A stretch of 64,000 nt of DNA, taken from Massilia agri (lineage in GTDB: Bacteria > Pseudomonadota > Gammaproteobacteria > Burkholderiales > Burkholderiaceae_D). A model generated the notes under the pieces. The model was not told the origin of the DNA. It did no database searches and saw nothing but the letters and a program-made list of their open reading frames with translations. The position numbers and the translations under genes are program-made. Where the stretch lies: positions 87,207 through 151,206 of the forward strand of contig NZ_JANUHA010000014.1 in NCBI RefSeq assembly GCF_024753255.1, given 5' to 3'. Of the stretch, positions 27,460-34,692 are shown piece after piece; position 1 is the first letter of the stretch; every line of letters begins with the position of its first letter.

Positions 27460-27933
27460 ATGCCTTTGCTAGATACCGTCGCGGATTTACTGGCCCGCGC
27501 CAGCCGTGCGCTCGGCTTCGAGACCCTTGAGTCCTTCCCGCCCGGCCACGCCTACGCGCGCACGCGCTGGAACAAGGCCTATTTCGACATCGCCTCCGAC
27601 ACCAGGCCGGACGCGATCGAGCAGCGCATCTGCGAGGCGATCGGCAACACGCCCCATGTGTTCGGGGAGATCGTGCATCCCACGCCGCGCATGCAGCGCG
27701 CCTTCCTCGCCGTGATCGAACAGCGCCTGCGCCGCGCCCATGGCGCTCCCGTCGACCTGGCGGCGCTGCTGGTGCATGCCTACCGCAGCCCCTACACGGT
27801 CGAAGTCGTGCCGGGCCTGCGCCAGGCGATCCGCGACACCGCGCAATATGAACCGCAGGTCCAGGCCAACGCCATCCTGGCGTTCCTCGCCGACGCGCCG
27901 GCCGGCTTCGGCGTGATCGAGGCGCGTCACTAG
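27460..27933 (+). CDS. Hypothetical protein
   Basis: 157-aa soluble protein with no family I can name; codon use is like its neighbours and the reading is convincing (ARTRWNKAYFDIASDTRPD, LRRAHGAPVDLAALLVHAYR, VEVVPGLRQAIRDTAQYEP). It is mostly helical with no signal peptide or catalytic motif. The ATG abuts the T tract of the pirin terminator and there is no Shine-Dalgarno sequence. A stop (TGA at 27427) precludes an earlier in-frame start. Expression would need either read-through or a start point inside the terminator; TATACT at 27422-27427 could be a -10. Confidence 0.7.
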   Translation: MPLLDTVADLLARASRALGFETLESFPPGHAYARTRWNKAYFDIASDTRPDAIEQRICEAIGNTPHVFGEIVHPTPRMQRAFLAVIEQRLRRAHGAPVDLAALLVHAYRSPYTVEVVPGLRQAIRDTAQYEPQVQANAILAFLADAPAGFGVIEARH

Positions 27934-27950
27934 ACGCGCGCTTCTCCGGT

Positions 27951-28751
27951 TCAGCCAGGCGTGGCCGGGAAGTAGACCACCAGCCTGAGGTGACGATGCT
28001 CGTCCACCAGCAAGGTCTCGTGGACGTAGTCCAGTCGCTCTCCCGCTGCGCCCAGGACCGCACTCGTGCCATGGCGCGCGACTTCGCCGGCAGGCGCCTT
28101 CCACCAGCGCCGGAAGTCGGGCGAGAGGGCGCTCAGGTCCGCGACCAGCGCCTGCATCGCCGGATCATCCGGCGCCACCGCGAAGTGGTAACGGAACTGC
28201 GCGAGCAAGCCCGGCGCATCTTCCCGCCAGGCGGGCAGCCGCGGCCGCATTTCCGGATCGGCGAACACCATCCGGAGGATGTTGCGCGCCCCCGCAGGCC
28301 TGCCTCCCAGGCCGAACAAGGCATCCGCCGCCGCGTTCCACGCGACCACATCCCAGCGAAGGTTCATGACATAGGCCGGCCTGGCGGGTAGTTCATCGAG
28401 CAGCCGCTGGGTCAGCGGTCCCACGACGGTGCTCTGGTGCGCTTCCGGCGGGGGCGGCCGCCTGTGCGCCAGGTGGAACAAGTGGCTGCATTGCGCATCG
28501 TCCAGCCTGAGGGCGCGCGCCACGCCCAGCAGGAAGCTCTCCGAGACACGGATCTCGCGTCCCTGTTCGAACCAGGTGTACCAGGTCAACCCTACCCCGG
28601 CCAGCGCCGCGACTTCTTCGCGCCGCAGACCGGCTGTACGGCGGCGTCCGCCGGCGGGAAGCCCCACGTCGGCGGGCGTGAGGCGGTTGCGTTGTTGCAC
28701 GAGGAAGGTGGACAGCGCGTCCCTGTTGCGGATACGGGTGGAATTGGCCAT
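27951..28751 (-). CDS. XRE-type regulator with MmyB-like ligand domain
   Basis: 266-aa transcription regulator. Residues about 35-95 form a Cro/C1-type helix-turn-helix (LRREEVAALAGVGLTWYTWF, REIRVSESFLLGVARAL). Residues 110-260 match the MmyB-like, PAS-related ligand-binding domain (PAYVMNLRWDVVAWNAAADALFG, split here as PAYVMNLRWDVVAWN and AAADALFG). Such proteins bind fatty acids or small hydrophobic ligands and often control a divergent transporter or oxidoreductase. Here the neighbour is a divergent drug-exporter gene, with a palindrome between them. Confidence 0.9.
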   Translation of the reverse strand: MANSTRIRNRDALSTFLVQQRNRLTPADVGLPAGGRRRTAGLRREEVAALAGVGLTWYTWFEQGREIRVSESFLLGVARALRLDDAQCSHLFHLAHRRPPPPEAHQSTVVGPLTQRLLDELPARPAYVMNLRWDVVAWNAAADALFGLGGRPAGARNILRMVFADPEMRPRLPAWREDAPGLLAQFRYHFAVAPDDPAMQALVADLSALSPDFRRWWKAPAGEVARHGTSAVLGAAGERLDYVHETLLVDEHRHLRLVVYFPATPG

Positions 28752-28763
28752 GCCTGTCAGTGC

Positions 28764-28780
28764 CAGTAATAGGATAACTG
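28764..28780. promoter_or_regulatory. Operator-like palindrome between XRE regulator and MFS gene
   Basis: CAGTAAT-AGG-ATAACTG is a 17-bp dyad with six of seven arm positions symmetric. It lies 12 bases from the regulator start and upstream of the exporter, the expected place for an autoregulatory site. Confidence 0.5.
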
Positions 28781-28853
28781 CTTAAATTGTCACAGGATCA
28801 TATTGCATCGAAGATGGGGGCATTGCAAGCAAGCGAACACAGCGGAGGCCCCC

Positions 28854-30419
28854 TTGACTACACCTGTCGACCACATCCTGCCACCCGAGCATTCCGAACC
28901 GCGCACCGCCGGCCAGAGGCCGGCCGGGACCCGGGAGTGGATCGGGCTCGGCCTGCTGGCCCTCCCGACCATCCTGCTCGGACTGGACCTGACCCTGCTG
29001 CACCTCGCCCTGCCTGCACTGGCCGTCGACCTGCGGGCGACCAGCGTCCAGTCCCTCTGGATCGTCGACATCTATGGCCTCGTGATCGCCGGCCTGCTCA
29101 TCACGATGGGAGCGCTCGGTGACCGTATCGGACGGCGCAGGCTCCTGATGATCGGCGCGGCGGGCTTCGGCGCAGCGTCCGTGATGGCTGCCTATGCGCC
29201 CACCCCGGCGGCGCTGATCGCCGCCCGCGCCCTGCTCGGCATCGCGGGCGCCACCCTCATGCCATCCACGCTCGCTCTCATCAGCAATATGTTCGTGCGG
29301 CGCGAGCAGCGGGCCCTGGCCATCGGCGTCTGGGCTACCATGTTCGCGCTGGGCATGGCCGCCGGCCCGCTGGTGGGAGGCCTGCTCCTGGAACGCTACT
29401 GGTGGGGCGCCGCCTTCCTGGTGGCGCTGCCGGTGGTCGCGGTCCTGCTGCTGGCTGCGCCTTCGCTCATCCCCGAATACCGGCCCGCGCGGGCGTCCCG
29501 GCTGGATCTCCACAGCGCCGTCCTGAGCCTGCTGGCACTGCTGCCGGTCATCTATGGTTTCAAGCACATGGCACGCTACGGCGCCGGCACCGGCGCCCTG
29601 CTCGCCATCCTGTCCGGCGTCTTTTTCGCGCGCCTCTTCGTGCGACGCCAGCGCCGGCTTCCGGATCCGCTGATCGACCTGAGCCTGTTCGACAGCCGGG
29701 CGTTCCGCATGGCCCTGCTGGTGCTGCTCGGCGGCCTCGTCGGGGTCGGAGGAACCATGCTGCTGGTCACGCAGTATCTGCAACTGGTCGTCGGGCTGTC
29801 ACCGTCCGCGGCCGGGGCGTGGATGGCGCCGCCCGCCCTGGCGATGCTGGTCGCGGGGATCGTCGCCCCCTTGCTTGCCAGGACCGTGCGGCCGGGCCGG
29901 GTCATGGCCGGCGGTCTCGCAGTCTCGGTCGTCGGATATGCGATGCTGGCATTGCTCGCGCGCGGCGCCCACGATGTCGTGCAGGTCAGCGCGGCATTCT
30001 CGCTGGTCTACCTGGGCCTGGGAACGATCGCCTCCCTGGGCACCGATCTGGTGGTCGGCGCGGCGCCGCCGGAGAAGGCCGGCGCCGCCTCGGCGATGTC
30101 CGAGACGGTCCAGGAACTGGGAATCGCCATCGGAATCGCCGTCCTGGGCAGCGTGACGACCGCAGTCTACCGCCGCGAGATCGGCGCCGGCATGCCGCAG
30201 GGACTGGCCGACGAGGTGCGGCAGGCTCTGGCGGACAGCCTCGCCGGGGCGAACGCGTTTGCGCATGCGCTTCCCGACGGCCTGCTGGCGCAGGCGCAGG
30301 ACGCCTTCATCGCTGGCCTCAACGCGGCTGCCGGTGCGAGCGTCGTCGGCATCGCCCTACTCGCCGCGCTCGCGGCATGGAAGCTGCAGGACATCGGCGC
30401 GGCAGGTGGTCGCGATTGA
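28854..30419 (+). CDS. DHA2-family MFS drug exporter (SmvA/QacA-like)
   Basis: 521-aa exporter with fourteen predicted helices, typical of the DHA2 branch. It shows motif A (GALGDRIGRRRLLMIG), the antiporter motif region (ARALLGIAGATLMPSTLALI) and the SmvA-type opening GLDLTLLHLALPALAVDL with LWIVDIYGLVIAG. It probably exports quaternary cations or other lipophilic drugs using the proton gradient. I chose a TTG start at 28854, with GGAGG 5 bases upstream; another TTG at 28803 is in frame without a good ribosome site. The divergent XRE regulator is the likely repressor. Confidence 0.9.
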   Translation: MTTPVDHILPPEHSEPRTAGQRPAGTREWIGLGLLALPTILLGLDLTLLHLALPALAVDLRATSVQSLWIVDIYGLVIAGLLITMGALGDRIGRRRLLMIGAAGFGAASVMAAYAPTPAALIAARALLGIAGATLMPSTLALISNMFVRREQRALAIGVWATMFALGMAAGPLVGGLLLERYWWGAAFLVALPVVAVLLLAAPSLIPEYRPARASRLDLHSAVLSLLALLPVIYGFKHMARYGAGTGALLAILSGVFFARLFVRRQRRLPDPLIDLSLFDSRAFRMALLVLLGGLVGVGGTMLLVTQYLQLVVGLSPSAAGAWMAPPALAMLVAGIVAPLLARTVRPGRVMAGGLAVSVVGYAMLALLARGAHDVVQVSAAFSLVYLGLGTIASLGTDLVVGAAPPEKAGAASAMSETVQELGIAIGIAVLGSVTTAVYRREIGAGMPQGLADEVRQALADSLAGANAFAHALPDGLLAQAQDAFIAGLNAAAGASVVGIALLAALAAWKLQDIGAAGGRD

Positions 30420-30459
30420 CACCGGCAGGCGCGCGTTACCAGGACCCGCCGAGATGCCA

Positions 30460-31614
30460 TCACATCGGGTTTGCGCCGCCCTGGACCGGCGCCGGTCCCG
30501 CAGGCCGCGCCGCGTTGCCGGGCACCCAGCGTTGGCGCAGGACCATGAAAGGCGTCTCCACCAGGCGGTACAGCAACCAGCCAGTGAGCACCGACAGCGT
30601 CAGCAGCACGACGATGGTCAAGGCATGTTCCGGGCCGTAGCCATGCGCCGCCATCCAACCGGCAGCCATCACGCACACCGGCTTGTGCAAGAGGTAGATC
30701 GCATACGACCACAGCGCCAGCGGGCCGGCGCCCGGCACGTGCAGGTTGCGCAGCAACGAACCTTCGGCCACGCCGGCCACGATGAGCAGGGAAAACCCCA
30801 AGGCCATCAGCGGAAACCCGAAGACGGTGATGCCGAAACCGTAGCGGTCGTCGAGGAAGAACCAGAACGCCGCGCCGCACGCCAGCAGGCCGGCAAGCCC
30901 CATCAGGTTACCGTGCTTCGTCAAGCGGCCCCATGCCCCCGGATGATGGTTGCGCAGCAGTGCCAGCGCCACGCCCGCCAGCAGCTCGTCGTACCTGCAT
31001 AAGCTAGAGTAATAAATGTACTTGAAGTAGAAGTAAAGCTTATGAGTGTGGGCATCCATCTCCTGCCACAGGTCCGCCCGCACCAGCATCCCCGCGATGA
31101 AGGCCAGAAGAATGCCGGTCCAGGCCAGGCGCAGCGAGCCCCTGCATGCCGCGCCGATCAGGGCCACCGCCGGCAGCAGCAGGTAGAACTGCTCCTCGAT
31201 CGCCAGCGACCAGCTGTGCGAAAACGCGCTGCCCGGCTCCAGCGCGAAGTTCTGGATGAAGCTCGCGTACTTCCACAGCGGCAGCAGCGGCGCATCGCCG
31301 CGGAATGCCGGCCACAGGAAGTACAGGGCCAGCACCACCCAGTAGTTCGGCAGCGTGCGCAGCAGGCGGCGCGCGTAGAAATGCTTCAGCGAGAAGCCGC
31401 CGGGCGACTTCATCGCAGCAAAAATCTGGTTGCCGATCAGGTAGCCCGACAGCGCGAAGAACAGGTCGACCCCGACCCAGCCGATGCTGCCCACCCAGCC
31501 GAAGGTCGGCGCATCGCTTACGAACAGCACGTAGTGGTGCAGCACGACGAAGGACACGGCGAGTGCGCGCAGGGTGTCGAGGCCGTGGACGCGAACGGTG
31601 GACGAGGATTGCAT
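30460..31614 (-). CDS. Acyltransferase 3 family membrane protein (OafA-like)
   Basis: 384-aa integral membrane acyltransferase. Hallmarks are RVHGLDTLRALAVSFVVLHHY at the N-terminus (LDTLRALAV and HHY), GVDLFFALSGYLIG, the FYARRLLRTLPNYW segment and SHSWSLAIEEQFYLLLP. The family adds acetyl or other acyl groups to sugars of surface polysaccharides or lipid-linked glycans. About ten helices follow. An in-frame ATG at 31647 would add 11 residues; neither start has a clear ribosome site. The gene stands alone, so its glycan substrate cannot be inferred. Confidence 0.88.
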   Translation of the reverse strand: MQSSSTVRVHGLDTLRALAVSFVVLHHYVLFVSDAPTFGWVGSIGWVGVDLFFALSGYLIGNQIFAAMKSPGGFSLKHFYARRLLRTLPNYWVVLALYFLWPAFRGDAPLLPLWKYASFIQNFALEPGSAFSHSWSLAIEEQFYLLLPAVALIGAACRGSLRLAWTGILLAFIAGMLVRADLWQEMDAHTHKLYFYFKYIYYSSLCRYDELLAGVALALLRNHHPGAWGRLTKHGNLMGLAGLLACGAAFWFFLDDRYGFGITVFGFPLMALGFSLLIVAGVAEGSLLRNLHVPGAGPLALWSYAIYLLHKPVCVMAAGWMAAHGYGPEHALTIVVLLTLSVLTGWLLYRLVETPFMVLRQRWVPGNAARPAGPAPVQGGANPM

Positions 31615-31718
31615 GCGGCTGGGGCAAGTGCGGAAAATGCCGATCATGCCATGCGCCCTCGCCCGCCGCCATCTTTACCGATAGAATATCGGCACCATTT
31701 ATTCCGAGCCCTGCCGCA

Positions 31719-32690
31719 ATGACCTCTTCCAGCCAGTACCAGTTCAAATCCGTCAACTACACCGGCATCCAGCCCGGTCCGCGCGTCATCATCATGGGCG
31801 CGACCCATGGCAACGAAGTCTGCGGCACCATCGCGATCCGCCGCATCATGGAGGAGATCGACAGTGGCAAGCTGCACATCGCCGCGGGCAGCGTCACCTT
31901 CGTGCCGGTCGTGAACCCGAAGGCCTACGAACAGAACACCCGCAACGGCGACCGCAACCTGAACCGCAACCTGTTCCCGAAAGAGGATCCCCAGGACTTC
32001 GAGGACCACATCGCCAACTGGCTCTGCCCCCTGCTCGCCCGGCACGAGGTGCTGCTCGACCTGCATTCCTTCAACGCCGTCGGCGGCCTGCCCTTCGTGA
32101 TGGTCGGCCCGCTCAACAACGACGGCCCGCTGCAGCCCTTCCAGCATGCGGAAAAAGAGCGTGCGCTGGCCCGCCGCCTGGGCGTGAAGCGCTTCGTGGA
32201 CGGCTGGCTGGCCACCTACGGCGACGGCGTCAAGCGCCGCAGCCGCAATGCGGACGAACTGGAGACCGTGCTGCGCTACGGCGTCGGCACCACCGAATAC
32301 ATGCGCAGCACCGGCGGCTGGGCCCTGACCCTGGAGTGCGGCCAGCACGAAGACCCGGCCGCGCCTGACGTGGCCTACCGCGCCATCATGAACACCCTGG
32401 CCCACCTGAAGGTGATCGAAGCGCCGGACCCGGAGCCGATCGCTTTCGAGGACATGGAAGCGCTGTCCATGGTGACCGTGCATGACAAGCTGCACGCGGA
32501 CGACCGGTTCAGCCGCGCCTGGGCCAGCTTCGACCCCGTGAACGAAGGCGACGAGATCGGCGTGCGCGCCGACGGCACGGTCGTGAAGGCGGAATTCAGC
32601 GGCCGCATCCTGTTCCCGGACGCGAAGGCCTCCGCCAACTCGGAGTGGTACTACATGACCCGTCCGAACCCGCGCTTCGGCCGCGAGTAA
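31719..32690 (+). CDS. Succinylglutamate desuccinylase/aspartoacylase family protein
   Basis: 323-aa predicted zinc carboxypeptidase-fold hydrolase (M14 AstE/ASPA group). Zinc ligands are seen in GATHGNEVCG (His and Glu) and LLDLHSFN (His); NRNLFPKEDP and LTLECGQH are the family arginine/substrate and catalytic Glu regions. It removes an acyl group from an N-acylated amino acid or similar compound. There are no arginine-catabolism genes (astABCD) nearby, so succinylglutamate is not an obvious substrate. The ribosome site is weak. It is convergent with sugE, with seven bases between stops. Confidence 0.88.
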   Translation: MTSSSQYQFKSVNYTGIQPGPRVIIMGATHGNEVCGTIAIRRIMEEIDSGKLHIAAGSVTFVPVVNPKAYEQNTRNGDRNLNRNLFPKEDPQDFEDHIANWLCPLLARHEVLLDLHSFNAVGGLPFVMVGPLNNDGPLQPFQHAEKERALARRLGVKRFVDGWLATYGDGVKRRSRNADELETVLRYGVGTTEYMRSTGGWALTLECGQHEDPAAPDVAYRAIMNTLAHLKVIEAPDPEPIAFEDMEALSMVTVHDKLHADDRFSRAWASFDPVNEGDEIGVRADGTVVKAEFSGRILFPDAKASANSEWYYMTRPNPRFGRE

Positions 32691-32697
32691 GTTCGCA

Positions 32698-33018
32698 TCA
32701 AGCCGGCGTCAGCATCTTGAGCGCGATGATTCCGCCGGCGATCATCGCGATCGCCCCGAGGCGCAGCGCGCCGGCCGGCTCGTTCAGCAGCACCATGCCG
32801 GCGATGGCCGTGCCAACGGTCCCGATGCCGGTCCACACCGCATAGGCGGTACCCAGCGGCAGCTGGCGCAAGGCCAGGCCCAGCATGCCGACGCTGCCGG
32901 CCATCGTCGTGATGGTGAACACCGAGGGCCACAGTTTCGTGAAGCCGGCCGTGTATTTCAGGCCGACCGCCCAGGCCACTTCCAGCAAGCCGGCAATGAA
33001 CAGATATACCCAACTCAT
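32698..33018 (-). CDS. sugE: SMR-family guanidinium exporter
   Basis: 106-aa protein with four transmembrane helices. It matches the SugE/Gdx branch of small multidrug resistance proteins: [20 protein letters not shown] with the essential Glu13, [16 protein letters not shown] and [16 protein letters not shown]. Gdx proteins exchange guanidinium for protons as antiparallel dimers. GGAGTAG precedes the ATG at 33018. I see no guanidine riboswitch in the 110-base divergent gap to the ArsR gene; a shared palindrome there could make ArsR control both sides. Confidence 0.92.
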   Translation of the reverse strand: MSWVYLFIAGLLEVAWAVGLKYTAGFTKLWPSVFTITTMAGSVGMLGLALRQLPLGTAYAVWTGIGTVGTAIAGMVLLNEPAGALRLGAIAMIAGGIIALKMLTPA

Positions 33019-33074
33019 CCAGACTACTCCCTGCAAAAGCGCGCAGTATAGCGGCGCCAGCAGGATTTCCGCAT

Positions 33075-33094
33075 ATATCGTAAGATGACGATAT
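33075..33094. promoter_or_regulatory. ArsR-type operator palindrome
   Basis: Perfect inverted repeat ATATCGT-N6-ACGATAT in the divergent gap between sugE (start 33018) and the ArsR gene (start 33129). Size and A/T-rich arms fit ArsR/SmtB-family operators. Confidence 0.65.
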
Positions 33095-33128
33095 TCGGAT
33101 CGAAAGAACCCGATACAAGGAAGAAATC

Positions 33129-33425
33129 ATGGACATCGACGCGATCCACAAGGCCCTTGCGAACCCGGTGCGGCGCCAGATCCTGCACTGGCTGAAGGAT
33201 CCGCACCAGCACTTCGCCGAGCAGGAACACCCGCTCGACATGGGCGTGTGCTGCAAGCTGATCGACCAGCGCGCCAAGCTGTCGCAGTCGACCGTGTCGG
33301 CCCACCTGGCGACCCTGCACAAGGCCGGGCTGGTGAGCACGAGGCGCGTCGGACAGTTCATCTTCTTCCAGCGTAACGAGGAGGTCATCCAGGCCTTCCT
33401 CGACCAACTGAATGACGGACTTTAG
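33129..33425 (+). CDS. ArsR-family winged-helix regulator
   Basis: 98-aa repressor-type protein. The winged-helix core includes ALANPVRRQILHWLKD, QSTVSAHLATLHKAGLV and the wing STRRVGQFIFFQRN. It lacks the ELCVCDL arsenic site; instead two adjacent cysteines occur in MGVCCKL, which could sense thiol-reactive compounds. The ribosome site AAGGAAG is good. The next gene, an old yellow enzyme, begins 12 bases later, so the pair forms an operon likely repressed through the palindrome at 33075-33094. Confidence 0.9.
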   Translation: MDIDAIHKALANPVRRQILHWLKDPHQHFAEQEHPLDMGVCCKLIDQRAKLSQSTVSAHLATLHKAGLVSTRRVGQFIFFQRNEEVIQAFLDQLNDGL

Positions 33426-33437
33426 GAGTAGCTCCAC

Positions 33438-34493
33438 ATGACAACGATGTTTGACCCGCTGAAGGTCGGCGCCCTCGAACTGCCGAACCGCATCATCATG
33501 GCCCCGCTGACCCGCTCGCGCGCCGTCGGGGCGGGTCGCGTGCCGAACGCGATGATGGCCGAATACTATGTGCAGCGCGCCAGCGCCGGCCTGATCCTGT
33601 CGGAAGCCACCGCCGTGACCCCGATGGGCGTGGGCTATGCCGACACCCCGGGCATCTGGTCTAGCGAACAGGTCGAAGGCTGGAAGCTCGTCACCGACGC
33701 CGTGCACAAGGCCGGTGGACGCATCGTCCTGCAACTGTGGCACGTGGGCCGCATCTCGGACCCGCACTTCCTCGACGGCCAGCTGCCGGTCGCCCCGTCC
33801 GCGATTGCCGCCAACGGCCACGTCAGCCTGCTGCGCCCCAAGCGTGACCACGTCACCCCGCGCGCCCTCGAGACGGCCGAGATCCCGGCCATCGTCGCCG
33901 CCTACCGCAAGGGCGCCGAGAACGCGAAGAAGGCCGGCTTCGACGGCGTCGAGATCCACGGCGCCAACGGCTACCTGCTCGACCAGTTCCTGCAGGATTC
34001 CACCAACCAGCGCACCGACCAGTACGGCGGCTCGCTGGAAAATCGCGCCCGCCTGATGCTCGAAGTGACGGACGCCTGCATCGACGTCTGGGGCGCGGAC
34101 CGCGTCGGCATGCACCTCGCGCCGCGCGGCGACCAGCACACCATGGGCGACTCGAATCCGCGCGAGACCTTCGGCTACGTCGCCCGCGAGCTGGGAAAAC
34201 GCGGTATCGCCTTCATCTGCGCCCGCGAAGCCATCGGCGACGACAGCCTGCGCGCCCACCTGAAGAAGGAATTCGGCGGCGTCTACATCGCCAACGAGAA
34301 GCTGACCAGGGAAAGCGCGGAGCAGCTGATCGCATCCGGCGAAGCGGATGCCGTGGCCTTCGGCGTGTGGTTCATCGCGAACCCGGACCTGCCGCGGCGC
34401 TTCGCGCAGAACGCGCCGCTGAACCAGCCGAAGCCTGAGCTCTTCTACGCACCGGGCGCCGAAGGGTACATCGACTACCCGGCGCTCGCGTAA
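33438..34493 (+). CDS. Old yellow enzyme family alkene reductase
   Basis: 351-aa FMN-binding TIM-barrel enzyme reducing activated C=C bonds (enones, N-ethylmaleimide, nitro-esters) with NAD(P)H. Motifs are IIMAPLTRSRA, LWHVGRISDP, and HGANGYLLDQFLQDS with NQRTDQYGGS (active-site and FMN phosphate regions). The length is standard for NemA/XenA-like proteins. It sits in an operon with an ArsR-type regulator carrying vicinal cysteines, consistent with a response to electrophiles. GGAG precedes the ATG by about 9 bases. Confidence 0.93.
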   Translation: MTTMFDPLKVGALELPNRIIMAPLTRSRAVGAGRVPNAMMAEYYVQRASAGLILSEATAVTPMGVGYADTPGIWSSEQVEGWKLVTDAVHKAGGRIVLQLWHVGRISDPHFLDGQLPVAPSAIAANGHVSLLRPKRDHVTPRALETAEIPAIVAAYRKGAENAKKAGFDGVEIHGANGYLLDQFLQDSTNQRTDQYGGSLENRARLMLEVTDACIDVWGADRVGMHLAPRGDQHTMGDSNPRETFGYVARELGKRGIAFICAREAIGDDSLRAHLKKEFGGVYIANEKLTRESAEQLIASGEADAVAFGVWFIANPDLPRRFAQNAPLNQPKPELFYAPGAEGYIDYPALA

Positions 34494-34512
34494 GCCGGCA
34501 ATACCACCGTCG

Positions 34513-34530
34513 CCCCGGCGCAGGCCGGGG
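34513..34530. repeat. REP-like GC hairpin
   Basis: CCCCGGC-GCAG-GCCGGGG, a perfect 7-bp stem 20 bases after the old yellow enzyme gene. It resembles dispersed extragenic palindromes of related genomes and may help end transcription, although no U tract follows. The rest of the gap to 34693 holds TTGACA at 34617 but no correctly spaced -10. Confidence 0.5.
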
Positions 34531-34692
34531 CCCCGTTTCCCCCGCCCTTTCCGCCCGTCTCCCCGCACCGCGCACCCCGTACATACGTTCTACAAAACGA
34601 TATGCATGTGGTGTGTTTGACAGCTGTCTCATGCTATTCTTGCGCGATTATTTTTAGCGCCCCCCATAGCGCGCTGTCCTCCAGGAGACCAC

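Noticed and set aside
32698..33128. Guanidine riboswitch upstream of sugE
   Set aside because: The gap is only 110 bases, shared with a divergent gene, and I could not find the conserved paired ACGR-type elements.
34617..34645. Perfect TTGACA with nearby TGCTATTCT
   Set aside because: The two elements are only 12 bases apart, so they cannot act as a standard promoter pair for the aminopeptidase gene.
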